Shown: positions 34,597-44,284 of the stretch, one piece after another
How positions within the stretch are numbered: the first letter of the stretch is position 1
Layout of the letters: each line of letters starts with the position of its first letter
Origin: Clostridia bacterium
GTDB taxonomy: Bacteria; Bacillota_A; Clostridia; Oscillospirales; Acutalibacteraceae
NCBI GenBank assembly: GCA_017435305.1
Contig: JAFSFH010000012.1
Coordinates: 62,001 to 126,000, forward strand
DNA length: 64,000 nucleotides
Reading direction: 5' to 3'
Notes under the pieces: model-generated
What the model saw: only the letters and a program-made list of their open reading frames with translations
What the model was told of the DNA's origin: nothing
Database searches by the model: none
Program-made: the position numbers and the translations under genes

Positions 34597-35181
34597 TTAA
34601 TCAGCGGTTTCCTTAAAATACTTGCGCAGCTGCCAGACGTACTGGATGCCGGACACCACCGTGGCCACCACGCCAATCCACAGCAATACAAGGGCGGCAA
34701 CGGCACAGATGTCCTTAAGATACGGGACATCGCAGAAGAAGGTATATCTCTTGATCTCCAGATAGGTCAGCGAGAAGATGATGGACACCATCTGCAGTAC
34801 CGTCTTCAGCTTACCGAGGAAGGAGGCGGCTACCACCACGCCGTCCTTGGCGGCCATCAGCCGCACCGAGGTCACCGCGAACTCGCGGATGAGCACCAAA
34901 AACAGCGCCCACACCAGGGAGCGGTTGGATATGACGTGCATCAGACCCAGATAGGCGGCGGTGGTCAGCGCCTTATCCGCCAGCGGGTCCAGAAACTTGC
35001 CCAGATTGGTCACCAGACCGCGCTCGCGGGCGATCTTGCCGTCCCACAGGTCGGTCAGGGATGCCAGGATAAACACCACCAGCGCGGCGGCGTAATGGTG
35101 GGGGAAATTAATCACCATCAGAGCCAGGAAAATCGGGGTCAAGATGCAACGAAGCAGGGTCAATTTGTTGGGTAAATTCAT
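34597..35181 (-). CDS. pgsA: CDP-diacylglycerol-glycerol-3-phosphate 3-phosphatidyltransferase
   Basis: Makes phosphatidylglycerol phosphate at the membrane. 194 residues with four to five helices and the CDP-alcohol phosphotransferase signature DLWDGKIARERGLVTNLGKF then LDPLADK. I chose ATG 35181, which overlaps the rimO stop codon (ATGA); the longer frame to 35208 lies within rimO. No terminator is evident downstream. Confidence 0.95.
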   Translation of the reverse strand: MNLPNKLTLLRCILTPIFLALMVINFPHHYAAALVVFILASLTDLWDGKIARERGLVTNLGKFLDPLADKALTTAAYLGLMHVISNRSLVWALFLVLIREFAVTSVRLMAAKDGVVVAASFLGKLKTVLQMVSIIFSLTYLEIKRYTFFCDVPYLKDICAVAALVLLWIGVVATVVSGIQYVWQLRKYFKETAD

Positions 35182-36506
35182 TCTGTCATCTCTCCTATCA
35201 AATCCCAATCCATCGTATCCGTCACCGTGACCCGAATCAGGTCACCGGGTTGGATGCGGCGTGTGGCGGCAAAGAACACCTTGCCGTCGATGTCGGGGGC
35301 ATCCCCCTCGGTGCGACCGAACCAGCACTCGGCATACTTATCAAAGCTCTCCACCAGCACGGTCACCGTCCTGCCGATCATCCCCTCGTTGTAGGCGTCG
35401 GAGATGCGGCTCTGCTGCTCCATCACAATATCGCGGCGGCGGTATTTGACCTCCTCCTCGATCTGGTCGGGCAGACGGTAGGCGGGTGTTCCCTCCTCGG
35501 GGGAGAAGGCGAAGCAGCCCAGCCGCTGGAACTTGGCGTCGGCGATAAACTCGCACAATTCCTCAAAATCCTGCTGGGTTTCACCGGGGAAGCCCACCAT
35601 CACGGTGGTGCGCAGGGTGATGTCCGGCACCCGCTCACGGATGCGGCGGATGAGCGCGGTAAGGCTCTCCCGATCGCCGGGGCGGTTCATCCTCTTGAGC
35701 ACCGAGCCGGCGGCGTGCTGGAGGGGGATGTCCATATAAGGCAGTACCTTCTCCTGCGCCGCCATCACGTCCAGCAGCTCTTCGGTGATGTGCTCGGGGT
35801 AGCAATACAGCAAGCGGATCCATTTCAGATCCTCAATCTCGCACAATTCGTTCAGTAGCTGCGGCAGGCGGCTCTCGTCGTACAGATCCTGTCCGTATAC
35901 GGTGGTGTCCTGCGCCACCAAAACCAGCTCGCGGACGCCGTCCGCCACCAGCTTTTTCGCCTCTGCCACGATATTTTCCATAGAGCGGCTGCGCAGGTTG
36001 CCGCGGATGCCGGGGATGGCGCAGTAGGTGCAGCGGTTGTTGCACCCGTCGGCGATGCGTAGGTACGCGAAGAAGTGAGGGGTGGTCTGCAGACGGTCGC
36101 CGTCCAGACACCAGCTGTCGCGGGAGGGAAACTCACGCACCGTCTCCCCCGCCAAAACGCGGTTGACCACCTCCACGATATCGTCATTGGCACCCAAGCC
36201 AATGACGCCGTCGCACTCGGGGATCTCGTCCGCCAGCTCCTGCTGATACCGCTGTGCCAGACAGCCGGTGACAATGATCTTCTGTATCTGTTTTTCCTTT
36301 TTCAGCTGGGCAAACTCCAGAATGTTCTCAATGGACTCCTGCTTGGCGTCGGCGATAAAGCCGCAGGTGTTGACGATCACCACCTGCGCCAGACCGCTCT
36401 CGGCGGTGATCTCAAAGCCCGCCTGCTCCAGCTTGGCCAGCATCAATTCGGCGTCCATCTGATTCTTGGGACAGCCCAGCGACACCATCCCTACTTTTAC
36501 TGCCAT
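35178..36506 (-). CDS. rimO: Ribosomal protein S12 methylthiotransferase RimO
   Basis: Radical-SAM enzyme that adds a methylthio group to an aspartate of ribosomal protein S12. 442 residues: N-terminal UPF0004 domain (VGMVSLGCPKNQMDAE, NTCGFI), radical SAM Cx3Cx2C in GCNNRCTYCAIPGIRG, and a C-terminal TRAM domain. The early LGCPKNQMD sequence points to RimO rather than MiaB. It overlaps recX by 10 bases and pgsA by 4. Confidence 0.96.
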   Translation of the reverse strand: MAVKVGMVSLGCPKNQMDAELMLAKLEQAGFEITAESGLAQVVIVNTCGFIADAKQESIENILEFAQLKKEKQIQKIIVTGCLAQRYQQELADEIPECDGVIGLGANDDIVEVVNRVLAGETVREFPSRDSWCLDGDRLQTTPHFFAYLRIADGCNNRCTYCAIPGIRGNLRSRSMENIVAEAKKLVADGVRELVLVAQDTTVYGQDLYDESRLPQLLNELCEIEDLKWIRLLYCYPEHITEELLDVMAAQEKVLPYMDIPLQHAAGSVLKRMNRPGDRESLTALIRRIRERVPDITLRTTVMVGFPGETQQDFEELCEFIADAKFQRLGCFAFSPEEGTPAYRLPDQIEEEVKYRRRDIVMEQQSRISDAYNEGMIGRTVTVLVESFDKYAECWFGRTEGDAPDIDGKVFFAATRRIQPGDLIRVTVTDTMDWDLIGEMTE

Positions 36507-37126
36507 TCTTCCATCTCCTCACACCCATCGCCGTACTCCTCCAGAGCGCGGCGGATGGCGGCATAGGTGAATCCCCGACGAGCCAGCGCGGCTATCGTCC
36601 GCTGTCGATCCTCGGGGTTGTTTATCTTATTATAATATTTTTTCTCGATGAGTGCAAGTGCTTGTTGAAAATCCTCGCCCTCCAGGCTTTCCAGCGCCGC
36701 TTCTACCGTAGCGGCGTCCACCCCGCGGCGGAGCAATTCCTGCCGGATGCGGCGGCGGGGATACTGCTTATACTCACCCAGATGCCGCGCCAACCGTGCG
36801 GCAAAGCGGCTGTCATCCAGCAGACCCACCTGCCGTAGGCGCTCCACCACCGCGGCGGCGATCTCCGGCGTGGCCTCGGTGAGCAGCTTCTGCTGCAGCT
36901 CGCGGCAGCCGTAGTCCCGTAAGCCTAGCAGGTACAGCGCCCGCTCGCGGGCGCGGTTGTACTGGGAGGATTCCAGCAGGGTATCCAGTTGTTGCTCGGT
37001 GATGTCGCCGCCCACGCGATAGGGGGACTCGTCAAAGGTCTGTCGGTCCACCGACAGCTCCCGTCCGTCCTCCAGCCGCAGCAGATACAGCCGACGGCGA
37101 CGAATAGCAGCCTCTAAAATCTTCAT
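36497..37126 (-). CDS. recX: Regulatory protein RecX
   Basis: 209 residues, helical repeats typical of RecX: RARERALYLLGLRDYGCRELQQKL, FAARLARHLGEYKQYPRRRIRQELLRRGV and RQRTIAALARRGFTYAAIRRAL. RecX binds RecA and limits or reverses its filaments. ATG at 37126 has AGGTGAG upstream. It follows recA across a terminator, so readthrough would set its level. Confidence 0.92.
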   Translation of the reverse strand: MKILEAAIRRRRLYLLRLEDGRELSVDRQTFDESPYRVGGDITEQQLDTLLESSQYNRARERALYLLGLRDYGCRELQQKLLTEATPEIAAAVVERLRQVGLLDDSRFAARLARHLGEYKQYPRRRIRQELLRRGVDAATVEAALESLEGEDFQQALALIEKKYYNKINNPEDRQRTIAALARRGFTYAAIRRALEEYGDGCEEMEEWQ

Positions 37127-37147
37127 AGCTCTCACCTGTCATAAAGC

Positions 37148-37185
37148 ACAAACAGGCAGGAGAGGGAATCTCTCCTGCCTTTGTT
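37148..37185 (-). terminator. Attenuating terminator between recA and recX
   Basis: AGGCAGGAGAG (37154-37164) pairs with CTCTCCTGCCT (37170-37180). The minus-strand U-tract is interrupted (TGTTTGTG), so partial readthrough into recX is likely. Confidence 0.75.
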
Positions 37186-37193
37186 ATGCGTCA

Positions 37194-38348
37194 TTAGTCG
37201 TCTACCACGATGTCGATCTGCGCCTTGGCGGCGGTGGTGGTCACCTGAGGGGCAGCCGCCAGCGGAATCTCCATCGGTGCGGGTGCCGCCGACACAGCGG
37301 GACGGGAACCGGGCACCAGTTTGTGCATATTCTCCCGCACCTGCGCCTCGATTTCGGCGGACAGGTCGGGGTGCTCACGCAGATACTCGCGGACGTTGTC
37401 GCGTCCCTGGGCCAGGCGGTCGCCCTTATACCCGAACCAGGAGCCGGACTTCTCAATAATATCCAGCTTCACCGCCAGATCCAGCAGCTCGCTCTCCTTG
37501 GAGATGCCCTGACCGTACAGAATGTCAAACTCCGCCTGCTTAAAGGGAGGAGCCAGCTTGTTCTTAACCACCTTAACGCGGGTGTGGGCACCCACGGCGT
37601 CGGCACCATTCTTCAGGGTCTCGGTGCGGCGCACGTCCAGACGGACCGAGGCGTAATACTTCAGCGCGTTACCGCCGCTGGTCACCTCGGGGTTACCGTA
37701 CACGATACCCACCTTCAGACGCAGCTGGTTGATAAACAGCGCGATGCAATTGGACTTGGACACCGCGGGCGCCAGCTTGCGCATGGCCTGGGACATCAGA
37801 CGGGCCTGCAGACCCACGTGGGCATCGCCCATCTCGCCCTCGATCTCGGCGCGGGGCACCAAGGCCGCCACAGAGTCCAGTACCACGATATCCACTGCGC
37901 CGGAACGAATCAGCGCCTCCATGATCTCCAGCGCCTGCTCACCGGTGTCCGGCTGGGACACCAGCAGCGAGTCCACGTCCACGCCCAGCGCACGGGCGTA
38001 CACGGGATCCAGCGCGTGCTCCACGTCGATAAAGGCCGCCTCGCCGCCCATCTTCTGGCACTCGGCAACGGCGTGCAGAGCCAGCGTGGTTTTACCCGAT
38101 GCCTCGGGACCGTACACCTCAATGATACGACCACGGGGCAGACCGCCGATGCCCAGAGCGGCATCCAGCGCCATGGAACCGGTGGGAACCGCATCCACGT
38201 TCATCTTAATATTCTCGCCCAGACGCATAACAGAACCCTTTCCGTACTGCTTCTCGATCTGAGCCAAGGCCATATCCAGCGCCTTTTGACGCTCGGTACG
38301 GTCGGTATTTACCTCGGTAGTTTTCTTCGATTTTGCGGCCATAAGCAT
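37194..38348 (-). CDS. recA: Recombinase RecA
   Basis: Strand-exchange ATPase and LexA co-protease. 384 residues, slightly long because of an Ala/Pro-rich C-terminal tail. Walker [10 protein letters not shown], Walker [12 protein letters not shown], loop 2 region [26 protein letters not shown] with the usual core. Two start codons fit, ATG 38348 and 38342, after AAAGGA. A LexA box lies upstream. Confidence 0.98.
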   Translation of the reverse strand: MLMAAKSKKTTEVNTDRTERQKALDMALAQIEKQYGKGSVMRLGENIKMNVDAVPTGSMALDAALGIGGLPRGRIIEVYGPEASGKTTLALHAVAECQKMGGEAAFIDVEHALDPVYARALGVDVDSLLVSQPDTGEQALEIMEALIRSGAVDIVVLDSVAALVPRAEIEGEMGDAHVGLQARLMSQAMRKLAPAVSKSNCIALFINQLRLKVGIVYGNPEVTSGGNALKYYASVRLDVRRTETLKNGADAVGAHTRVKVVKNKLAPPFKQAEFDILYGQGISKESELLDLAVKLDIIEKSGSWFGYKGDRLAQGRDNVREYLREHPDLSAEIEAQVRENMHKLVPGSRPAVSAAPAPMEIPLAAAPQVTTTAAKAQIDIVVDD

Positions 38349-38395
38349 ATCCGTCCTTTACGATAGACTGTCGGCACCGCCGACTCATTGTTCAC

Positions 38396-38446
38396 ATTCT
38401 AACACACAATTTTGAAAAAATCAAGTAGTTTTTCAAACATTTGTTC
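38396..38446 (-). promoter_or_regulatory. recA promoter with LexA (SOS) box
   Basis: On the minus strand the LexA box CGAACAAATGTTTG (38446-38433; Gram-positive consensus CGAACnnnnGTTCG) precedes TTGATT (38423-38418), 16 bases, TAGAAT (38401-38396). Confidence 0.85.
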
Positions 38447-38453
38447 GGATTTT

Positions 38454-39293
38454 TCATTTTCGGGCGATGACCACCCGTTGTACGCCGCCCATATCCGTGA
38501 GAATCTCAGTGTTTTCAAGGCCTGACGCAGCAAACAGCGCCGCCACGTCCGCCGCCTGACCCACACCGACCTCCACCGCCATAAAGCCGTCGGAGGTCAA
38601 TTTATCGCACCAATGTTCGGCAAACGTTCGGTAGAACAGCAGACCGTCCTCGGCACCGTCCAGCGCCATGGTCGGCTCCTGCCGCACCTCCCGCTGCAGA
38701 CCCGCCAGATCGGCGGTGGGGATGTAGGGTGGGTTGGACACGATGGCGTCGTAGGGTCCTGCAAAATCGGCGTAATCCCGCAGCACGTCCGCCCGACGGG
38801 GGGTGACGGCATAGGCGGGATAGCGGCACACGTTCTGCTCCAGATACCCATAGGCCGCGTCGGACAATTCCACCGCTGTGACCTGCGCCGTGGGGGTCAG
38901 CGACGCCACGCCCAGACCCACACAGCCGCTGCCGGCGCACAGATCCAGCACGCGGGGGGCGAAAACTCCTTTCAGACGCTGTGCTGTCGCCTCGCACAGC
39001 AGCTCGGTATCGGGGCGGGGGATCAGCACCCCCTCCCCTACCGTCAAGGTCAGGGTCAGAAATTCCCACTGGCCCAGTATGTACTGGAGGGGTCTGCCCG
39101 CCGCCCGCTGCTCCAGTGCGGTGGCAAGGGCAGCATCCTGCGCCTCGGTCAGGGGGGTATCATCCGCCGCCTGCCCTCGGGGCATACCGCCCAGATCCTC
39201 CAGCAGACAGCGGGCGTCAAACGCCGCATCCTCGCACCCCGCCGCCGTCAGGCGGGCGGTGGCGGTGCGCAGCCAGTCCCGTCGGGTTACCAC
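38454..39293 (-). CDS. prmC: Release factor glutamine methyltransferase
   Basis: Methylates the GGQ glutamine of peptide release factors. 279 residues: N-terminal helical domain, SAM-binding VLDLCAGSGCVGLGVAS, and the catalytic NPPY in IVSNPPYIPTADL. The start is GTG 39293, overlapping the DUF1385 stop, with GGAGGCGG seven bases before it; the longer frame is antisense-like read of DUF1385. prfA is usually adjacent but is not here. Confidence 0.95.
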   Translation of the reverse strand: MVTRRDWLRTATARLTAAGCEDAAFDARCLLEDLGGMPRGQAADDTPLTEAQDAALATALEQRAAGRPLQYILGQWEFLTLTLTVGEGVLIPRPDTELLCEATAQRLKGVFAPRVLDLCAGSGCVGLGVASLTPTAQVTAVELSDAAYGYLEQNVCRYPAYAVTPRRADVLRDYADFAGPYDAIVSNPPYIPTADLAGLQREVRQEPTMALDGAEDGLLFYRTFAEHWCDKLTSDGFMAVEVGVGQAADVAALFAASGLENTEILTDMGGVQRVVIARK

Positions 39294-40282
39294 TTGTCCG
39301 CCTCCGGATCCTCGGGGATGACCGCCTCCAGCGCCTTGATGGCGCACTCGATCATATCGTCGTCCGGCTCGATGGTGGTGATGCGCTGCATCCACAGACC
39401 GGGGGCGGAAATGAAGCGGGTAAATCCGTTATCGTGGCGACCCGCCAATTTGATCAGCTCATAGCCCACGCCCACCGTCAGAGGGAGCATCAGCAGCTTC
39501 ACCGCCGTACGCAGGTACACGTTGCTGATGGGAATGAGGATGGAGATGATGATGCCCACGATCAGCATCACCACCATAAAGGAAGTGCCGCAACGGGGAT
39601 GGAACCGCTTTTGGGCGCGGACGTTCTCCACCGTCAGAGGCAGACCCTTTTCGTAGCAGAAAATGGACTTGTGCTCCGCGCCGTGATACTGGAAGGTGCG
39701 GCGGATGTCCTTCATACGGCTCACCGCCAGCATATAGCCCAGGAAGATGGCGATGCGCAGGATGCCCTCAAACACGCCGCGCACCACCGCGAAGGCGGAG
39801 GTGCCCTCCACCAAGGCGGGCACCAGCGGCACCAGCGCCTTAAACAGCAGGCTGGGCAGGTACATAAACAGCACCAGCGACAGCGCCACGCCCAGCACCA
39901 TACCCACCACCATCACCACGTTCATCAGGGCGGAGGCTTTTTTCTGATTCTCCTTCTTCTTGGCGGCGGCCTCCTCGGGGGAGATGTCCTCCTCCATGGC
40001 GTCCTCCAGTTCCTCCTCCAGACCGCTCAGCTCCGCCGAGCGCATCAGGCACTTGTAGCCGAAGGTGAGGGAATCCACCATGCCGAACAGACCGCGGATC
40101 AGCGGCCACCTGGTAATGGCCGGGCGCTTGGACACGGGATTGTCAAACTCCTCCATACGGATCTCGCCGGAGGTGTGGCGCACCGCCATAGCGGTCTTGT
40201 GGGGACCCCGCATCATCACGCCCTCGATCAGCGCCTGACCGCCGATGGAGGTCTTTTTCAGTACACATTCTTGTTTGCTCAT
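39287..40282 (-). CDS. DUF1385 membrane protein (YqhQ-like)
   Basis: 331 residues. Begins with the family motif SIGGQALIEGVMMRGPHK, has about four to five membrane helices between residues 100 and 290, and the conserved YHGAEHKSIFCYEKGLPLTVENVRAQKRFHPRCGTSFM. DUF1385 genes neighbour prmC-prfA in many Firmicutes; function unknown. ATG at 40282 has AAAGGAA upstream. Stop overlaps the prmC start. Confidence 0.93.
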   Translation of the reverse strand: MSKQECVLKKTSIGGQALIEGVMMRGPHKTAMAVRHTSGEIRMEEFDNPVSKRPAITRWPLIRGLFGMVDSLTFGYKCLMRSAELSGLEEELEDAMEEDISPEEAAAKKKENQKKASALMNVVMVVGMVLGVALSLVLFMYLPSLLFKALVPLVPALVEGTSAFAVVRGVFEGILRIAIFLGYMLAVSRMKDIRRTFQYHGAEHKSIFCYEKGLPLTVENVRAQKRFHPRCGTSFMVVMLIVGIIISILIPISNVYLRTAVKLLMLPLTVGVGYELIKLAGRHDNGFTRFISAPGLWMQRITTIEPDDDMIECAIKALEAVIPEDPEADKW

Positions 40283-40299
40283 ATTCGCTATTCCTTTCT

Positions 40300-41745
40300 T
40301 TACGCCTGCGGCAACCACACGGTTACGGTGGTGCCCACCTGCGGCTCACTGTCTATCTCCATACGACCGCCGTGCAGCCGCAGTATCTCCTCGGAGAGCG
40401 CCAGACCGATGCCGGCGCCGGTGGTGCCCGGCTCGGCCTGATAGAATTTCTTGGTGACCAGCGGCAGTTTATCGGCGGGGATGCCCACGCCGGTATCGCT
40501 GACCACCACCTGCACGCCGCCGGACACCGCCGCGGCCTCCACCCGCACCCGATCACCGGTGCGGGAATACTTCACCGCGTTGTCCAGCAGGTTGACGAAC
40601 ACCTGCTTGATGCGGGCGCTGTCGCCGTTGACCGTCGGCAGGTCGGGGTGCTCCACGTAGTGCAGCGTCACCCCGTTGCGGGCGGCCTTATCCTGCAGCA
40701 GGAATACCGCCTCGGCCAGCTCTGCCTGCAGATCCAGCCGCTCGGAGCGGAGGTGAATGTGTCCCCCCTCCATACGGGAGAAGTCCAGCAATTCCTCCAC
40801 CAGACCGGTCAGCCGACGGGCTTCCTTGCCGATGACCGACAGCCCATGGGCGGTCAGCTCGCGGTCCTCCGCGGCGTTCTGCAGGGTTTCGGTCCAGCCC
40901 TGAATGGCGGTCAGTGGGGTGCGCAATTCGTGGGACACCGACGAAATAAACTCGTTCTTCATCTTCTCGGCGTTTGATATCTCCCCCGCCATATAATTGA
41001 TGGTGTCGCACAATTCGCCGATCTCGTCGTCATACCGCTTTTCCAGACGGGCGTCGTATTCGCCCATGGCGATGCGCCGTGCAGTCTTATTCACCGCCGA
41101 CACCGGCGCCACGATGGAATTGATGAAATACATACCCGACCAAAATACGAATATAAAAATCACCAGTATCAGACACAGCATCAGAAACGACCACAGCAGG
41201 ATCTGGCGATCGATCTCGGTGAGCGACACCACGTAGCGGAAGCCGCCGATGGGGGTGCCGTCGCCATTGGTCTCCACCATACACAGCGCCATCACCCGCT
41301 CGCCGGAGTCGGTGCGCCCCTGCCAACGGCCGATGCCCTCGGCATCGGTCAGAGCACGGGCATAGTCCGGCGCCTCCATAGACCGCGGCACAAAACCGCT
41401 GGAGGACAGGCGGATGCGTCCGCGGGTGTCCACCACCTGCAACTCCATCCGATCCTTATCGCTGAAGTTCTCCACCATATCGCGGCTGACGTCGCCGATG
41501 AGGTTGGTGCTGCCGCTGAGATAGCTCTCCATGGAGCGGTGGTACAGCCGTGCGCGGCTGTCCAGCGTATTCTCCACGCCGTCATAATAGTAAAACCGCA
41601 GCATCAGTGAAAACAGCACCTGCAGCACCAGCAGGAACGCCACGATGACCAACAGGCTGTTGCGCAGCCAACGGCGTGTCAGTCCGTTCTGGGGCAGCAG
41701 ACGGAGCAGAAACCGTCCGAGTGCCCCCTGCCTTACGCGTTCCAT
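40300..41745 (-). CDS. Sensor histidine kinase
   Basis: 481 residues, two membrane helices (about 28-50 and 175-200) around a 125-residue external sensor region, HAMP, then HisKA with ISSVSHELRTPLTAI and HATPase with VFVNLLDNAVKYS, VSDTGVGIP and GAGIGLAL. The kinase would phosphorylate the response regulator encoded before it. ATG 41745 overlaps the regulator stop by 13 bases. Ligand unknown; the lipoprotein first in the operon could feed it a signal. Confidence 0.94.
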   Translation of the reverse strand: MERVRQGALGRFLLRLLPQNGLTRRWLRNSLLVIVAFLLVLQVLFSLMLRFYYYDGVENTLDSRARLYHRSMESYLSGSTNLIGDVSRDMVENFSDKDRMELQVVDTRGRIRLSSSGFVPRSMEAPDYARALTDAEGIGRWQGRTDSGERVMALCMVETNGDGTPIGGFRYVVSLTEIDRQILLWSFLMLCLILVIFIFVFWSGMYFINSIVAPVSAVNKTARRIAMGEYDARLEKRYDDEIGELCDTINYMAGEISNAEKMKNEFISSVSHELRTPLTAIQGWTETLQNAAEDRELTAHGLSVIGKEARRLTGLVEELLDFSRMEGGHIHLRSERLDLQAELAEAVFLLQDKAARNGVTLHYVEHPDLPTVNGDSARIKQVFVNLLDNAVKYSRTGDRVRVEAAAVSGGVQVVVSDTGVGIPADKLPLVTKKFYQAEPGTTGAGIGLALSEEILRLHGGRMEIDSEPQVGTTVTVWLPQA

Positions 41746-42425
41746 TGATACCCCTGCCCCCACACCGTCTGCAGATGCTTCGGGTTGGAGGGATCCCGCT
41801 CCACCTTCATTCGAAGGCGGCGGATATTCACGTCTACGATCTTATCCTCGGCGTATTCCTCGCTGCGCCACACCGACTCCAGCAATTCGGAGCGGGTAAT
41901 CAAACGACCGGGATTTTTCAGAAAGTAGGCCATCAACAGACATTCCAGCTGGGTCAATTCCACCGTATCCTCTCCCCATTGGAGGGTGTTGGCGTTGCGA
42001 TCCAGCAGATAATCGCCGCTGCGGATGCGGGCGGAATCCTCCCCGTCGGTCAGCGGCAGCTGCAGGCGGCGGTACAGCGCGTCGACACGCGCCACCAGCT
42101 CCGCCGTGCTAAAGGGCTTGGTCACGTAGTCGTCGGCGCCGGAGCGCAGACCGTCCACCTTCTCCTCCTCACGGGTGAGGGCGGTGAGCATAATGATGCC
42201 CATACGGTCGTTTTTCTGCCGCAGGCGGCGGCAGGTCTCGAACCCGTCGATGCCGGGCAGCATACCGTCCAGCAGAGCCATATCCACAGACGGGTCGGCG
42301 TCGTAGCGGGACAGAGCCTCCTCGCCGGAGGCGGACTCCACCACCGCGTAACCGGCGCGGCGCAGGCACACCACTAAAAAGGAGCGGATGGACTCCTCAT
42401 CCTCGCATATGAGAATTTTCTTCAT
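41733..42425 (-). CDS. Response regulator, OmpR/PhoB family
   Basis: 230 residues: receiver domain with acidic pair CEDE (residues 7-10), phosphoacceptor Asp53 in LLDGMLPGIDG and the YVTKPF lysine; C-terminal winged helix (LTQLECLLMAYFLKNPGRLITRSELLESVW, VDVNIRRLRMKVE). Partner of the kinase downstream. Starts within the lipoprotein stop (ATGA overlap). Confidence 0.96.
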   Translation of the reverse strand: MKKILICEDEESIRSFLVVCLRRAGYAVVESASGEEALSRYDADPSVDMALLDGMLPGIDGFETCRRLRQKNDRMGIIMLTALTREEEKVDGLRSGADDYVTKPFSTAELVARVDALYRRLQLPLTDGEDSARIRSGDYLLDRNANTLQWGEDTVELTQLECLLMAYFLKNPGRLITRSELLESVWRSEEYAEDKIVDVNIRRLRMKVERDPSNPKHLQTVWGQGYQWNA

Positions 42426-43744
42426 TCCTGTCCACCTCCCGCCTTGTTTAATCGGGTGATCATATACCGCACCTTCTCCGCCTCCAGCACCGCGGGGTCG
42501 TACCAGGCGTGGTAGCCGGTATCCCCCTCGCCGGCGCCGGCGAACAGGGTCACCTGCTTAAGCCCCGGCAGGGGCGCCTCAGAGACGCCGTTGCCCACCG
42601 TCACCCACAGATAGCGGCGGTGGGTGGTGGCGTTGAGCAGGGTCAGGGTGCGGGTATCCTTATCGTATTCTGTGTCCAGATGGCTCCAGTCGTCCAGCGT
42701 CACCATATAGCCGTCCGCCGGATTCACCAGCGCGGCGGAGTGATCCCGCCACTGGCCGGTGGTATAATCCCACACCCGCCACAGGGTCACGGTGCCGCCC
42801 ACGTCCTGCTCGGTGTGGTCGGGCAGCATCTGGTGGGTGGGTATCTCCACCATCGCGTCTCCGTCAATGTCGGTCGCCGCCAGACGGCGGGTGCGGGTGG
42901 TGACGGGGGTGCTGTTGGTGGCGGGGTCGTAGAAGGGGGCGCACAGCCCCGTATGGTCATAGTAGATCAGCTCGGTCACCACGGCGCTTTCCTTGGTCCC
43001 CTCGACGAAGAGGCCGTGTACCCCCTCCGCCAGACGGCACAGGGTCATATCGCCGAAGCCGAGGATGCCGCCGTCCAGCGACACGGTGTCGGCTACCACC
43101 AAGTCCTTATTCTGCAGGCGATACAGCGAGGCGGTCACCTCGCCCGTCTGCGCCGCGGTCAACAGCAGCAGGTCGTCACCGCCGTCGGCGGTGATGTCCT
43201 GCACGCACATAGCCGAATAGGTATTGTCCCCATCCAGCAGAGTGATGCCGTTGGTGATGCCGTATACCGCCAGGCGGCGGACACGGGCATCGTAGGTGGT
43301 CCAGCCGGTGATCAGCTCCGCCTGACCGTCCTCATCCAGGTCGCCGGTGGCCACCTGGCTGATGTCCACACCGGCGCCGACGGTGTCGGCTACCGACACC
43401 CACTGCTTTCCCCGCCTCTCCAGCAGATTGACGTGGATCTCACCGGTGGTGAAGGCCACCGAGTAAAAGGCCACCGCCAGCGTGGCGTCATCGCTGTCCG
43501 TCACGACGAAGCCGTCCCGGTCACACAGCAGATACGCCGCGGTGCTGTCGCCCTCTACGGGGTATTCCGCCGTGTAGCGGACTCCGCCGTAGGTATCGCG
43601 TATGTATTCACCCAGGGCGGTCTGCACCGCCTGCTGCTGGTCCCCCACCTTCGGGGGACGGAGATAGGACTCCACGTCCAGACTGCATCCGCTCAGAGCC
43701 AGCGCCGCCGCCAATATCAGCGACAGCCATCGTATGTTTTTCAC
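42422..43744 (-). CDS. Lipoprotein with integrin-like (FG-GAP) repeats, in the two-component operon
   Basis: 440 residues. Signal peptide with lipobox LSGC (Cys about 20). At least three acidic turns of the FG-GAP/VCBS type: ATGDLDEDGQAELITGW, DITADGGDDLLLLT and ATDIDGDAMVEIPT, which suggests a beta-propeller outside the membrane. Stop overlaps the response-regulator start, so it is made with the two-component system and may be its extracytoplasmic input. The ligand is unknown. The family is not one I can name. Confidence 0.8.
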   Translation of the reverse strand: MKNIRWLSLILAAALALSGCSLDVESYLRPPKVGDQQQAVQTALGEYIRDTYGGVRYTAEYPVEGDSTAAYLLCDRDGFVVTDSDDATLAVAFYSVAFTTGEIHVNLLERRGKQWVSVADTVGAGVDISQVATGDLDEDGQAELITGWTTYDARVRRLAVYGITNGITLLDGDNTYSAMCVQDITADGGDDLLLLTAAQTGEVTASLYRLQNKDLVVADTVSLDGGILGFGDMTLCRLAEGVHGLFVEGTKESAVVTELIYYDHTGLCAPFYDPATNSTPVTTRTRRLAATDIDGDAMVEIPTHQMLPDHTEQDVGGTVTLWRVWDYTTGQWRDHSAALVNPADGYMVTLDDWSHLDTEYDKDTRTLTLLNATTHRRYLWVTVGNGVSEAPLPGLKQVTLFAGAGEGDTGYHAWYDPAVLEAEKVRYMITRLNKAGGGQE

Positions 43745-43762
43745 AGGGAGTCCCCTCCTCTC

Positions 43763-44284
43763 TCAATCCTTTAGTAGTCGTTGTCTTTCTTTATAATCCG
43801 GCATCACCGCCGCCACCGCCCCCCAGAATCGGGGACCGTGGTTATGGTGGAGCAGGTGGCACAATTCGTGCACCACCACGTAGTCCACCGCCTCAGCGGG
43901 ATACTGCATCAGCCGCCAGGAGAAGCACACACCGCCGCGGGTGCTGCAGGAGCCAAACCGTTTTTGGGCGCCGGTCACCTTTACGGTGGTGGGGGTCGCC
44001 CCCACCAGCGGGGCAAAGTGCGCCACCCGACGGGGCAATACCTCCTGCGCCAGACGGCGCAGAGCCTGCTCCTGCTCGGGGGTCACCGCCCGTGCCGCCC
44101 GCGCCTCCATCCGCCGCCTCTGGATGGGCAGATGGGTCTGCACCCATCCCTCGTGGTTGGCGGCAAAGCGGTCGATCTCCCATCGGGAGCACCGACGGGG
44201 CGCCCGTATCACCACCTGCAGGTCAGGGGTGATCTCCAGCGCCAGGGTGCGGCGGTCGGAGCGTATCAGCGTGTAATCAAACAC
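43763..44284 (-). CDS. YgjP/SprT-like zinc metallopeptidase (M48-type annotation)
   Basis: 173 residues, cytoplasmic. Zinc site HELCHLLHHNHGPRFWGAVA fits HExxH with a third histidine downstream; preceding AQKRFGSCSTRGGVCFSWRLMQYP is the YgjP family motif. Substrate unknown. Overlaps the WYL gene by 8 bases. Confidence 0.9.
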   Translation of the reverse strand: MFDYTLIRSDRRTLALEITPDLQVVIRAPRRCSRWEIDRFAANHEGWVQTHLPIQRRRMEARAARAVTPEQEQALRRLAQEVLPRRVAHFAPLVGATPTTVKVTGAQKRFGSCSTRGGVCFSWRLMQYPAEAVDYVVVHELCHLLHHNHGPRFWGAVAAVMPDYKERQRLLKD

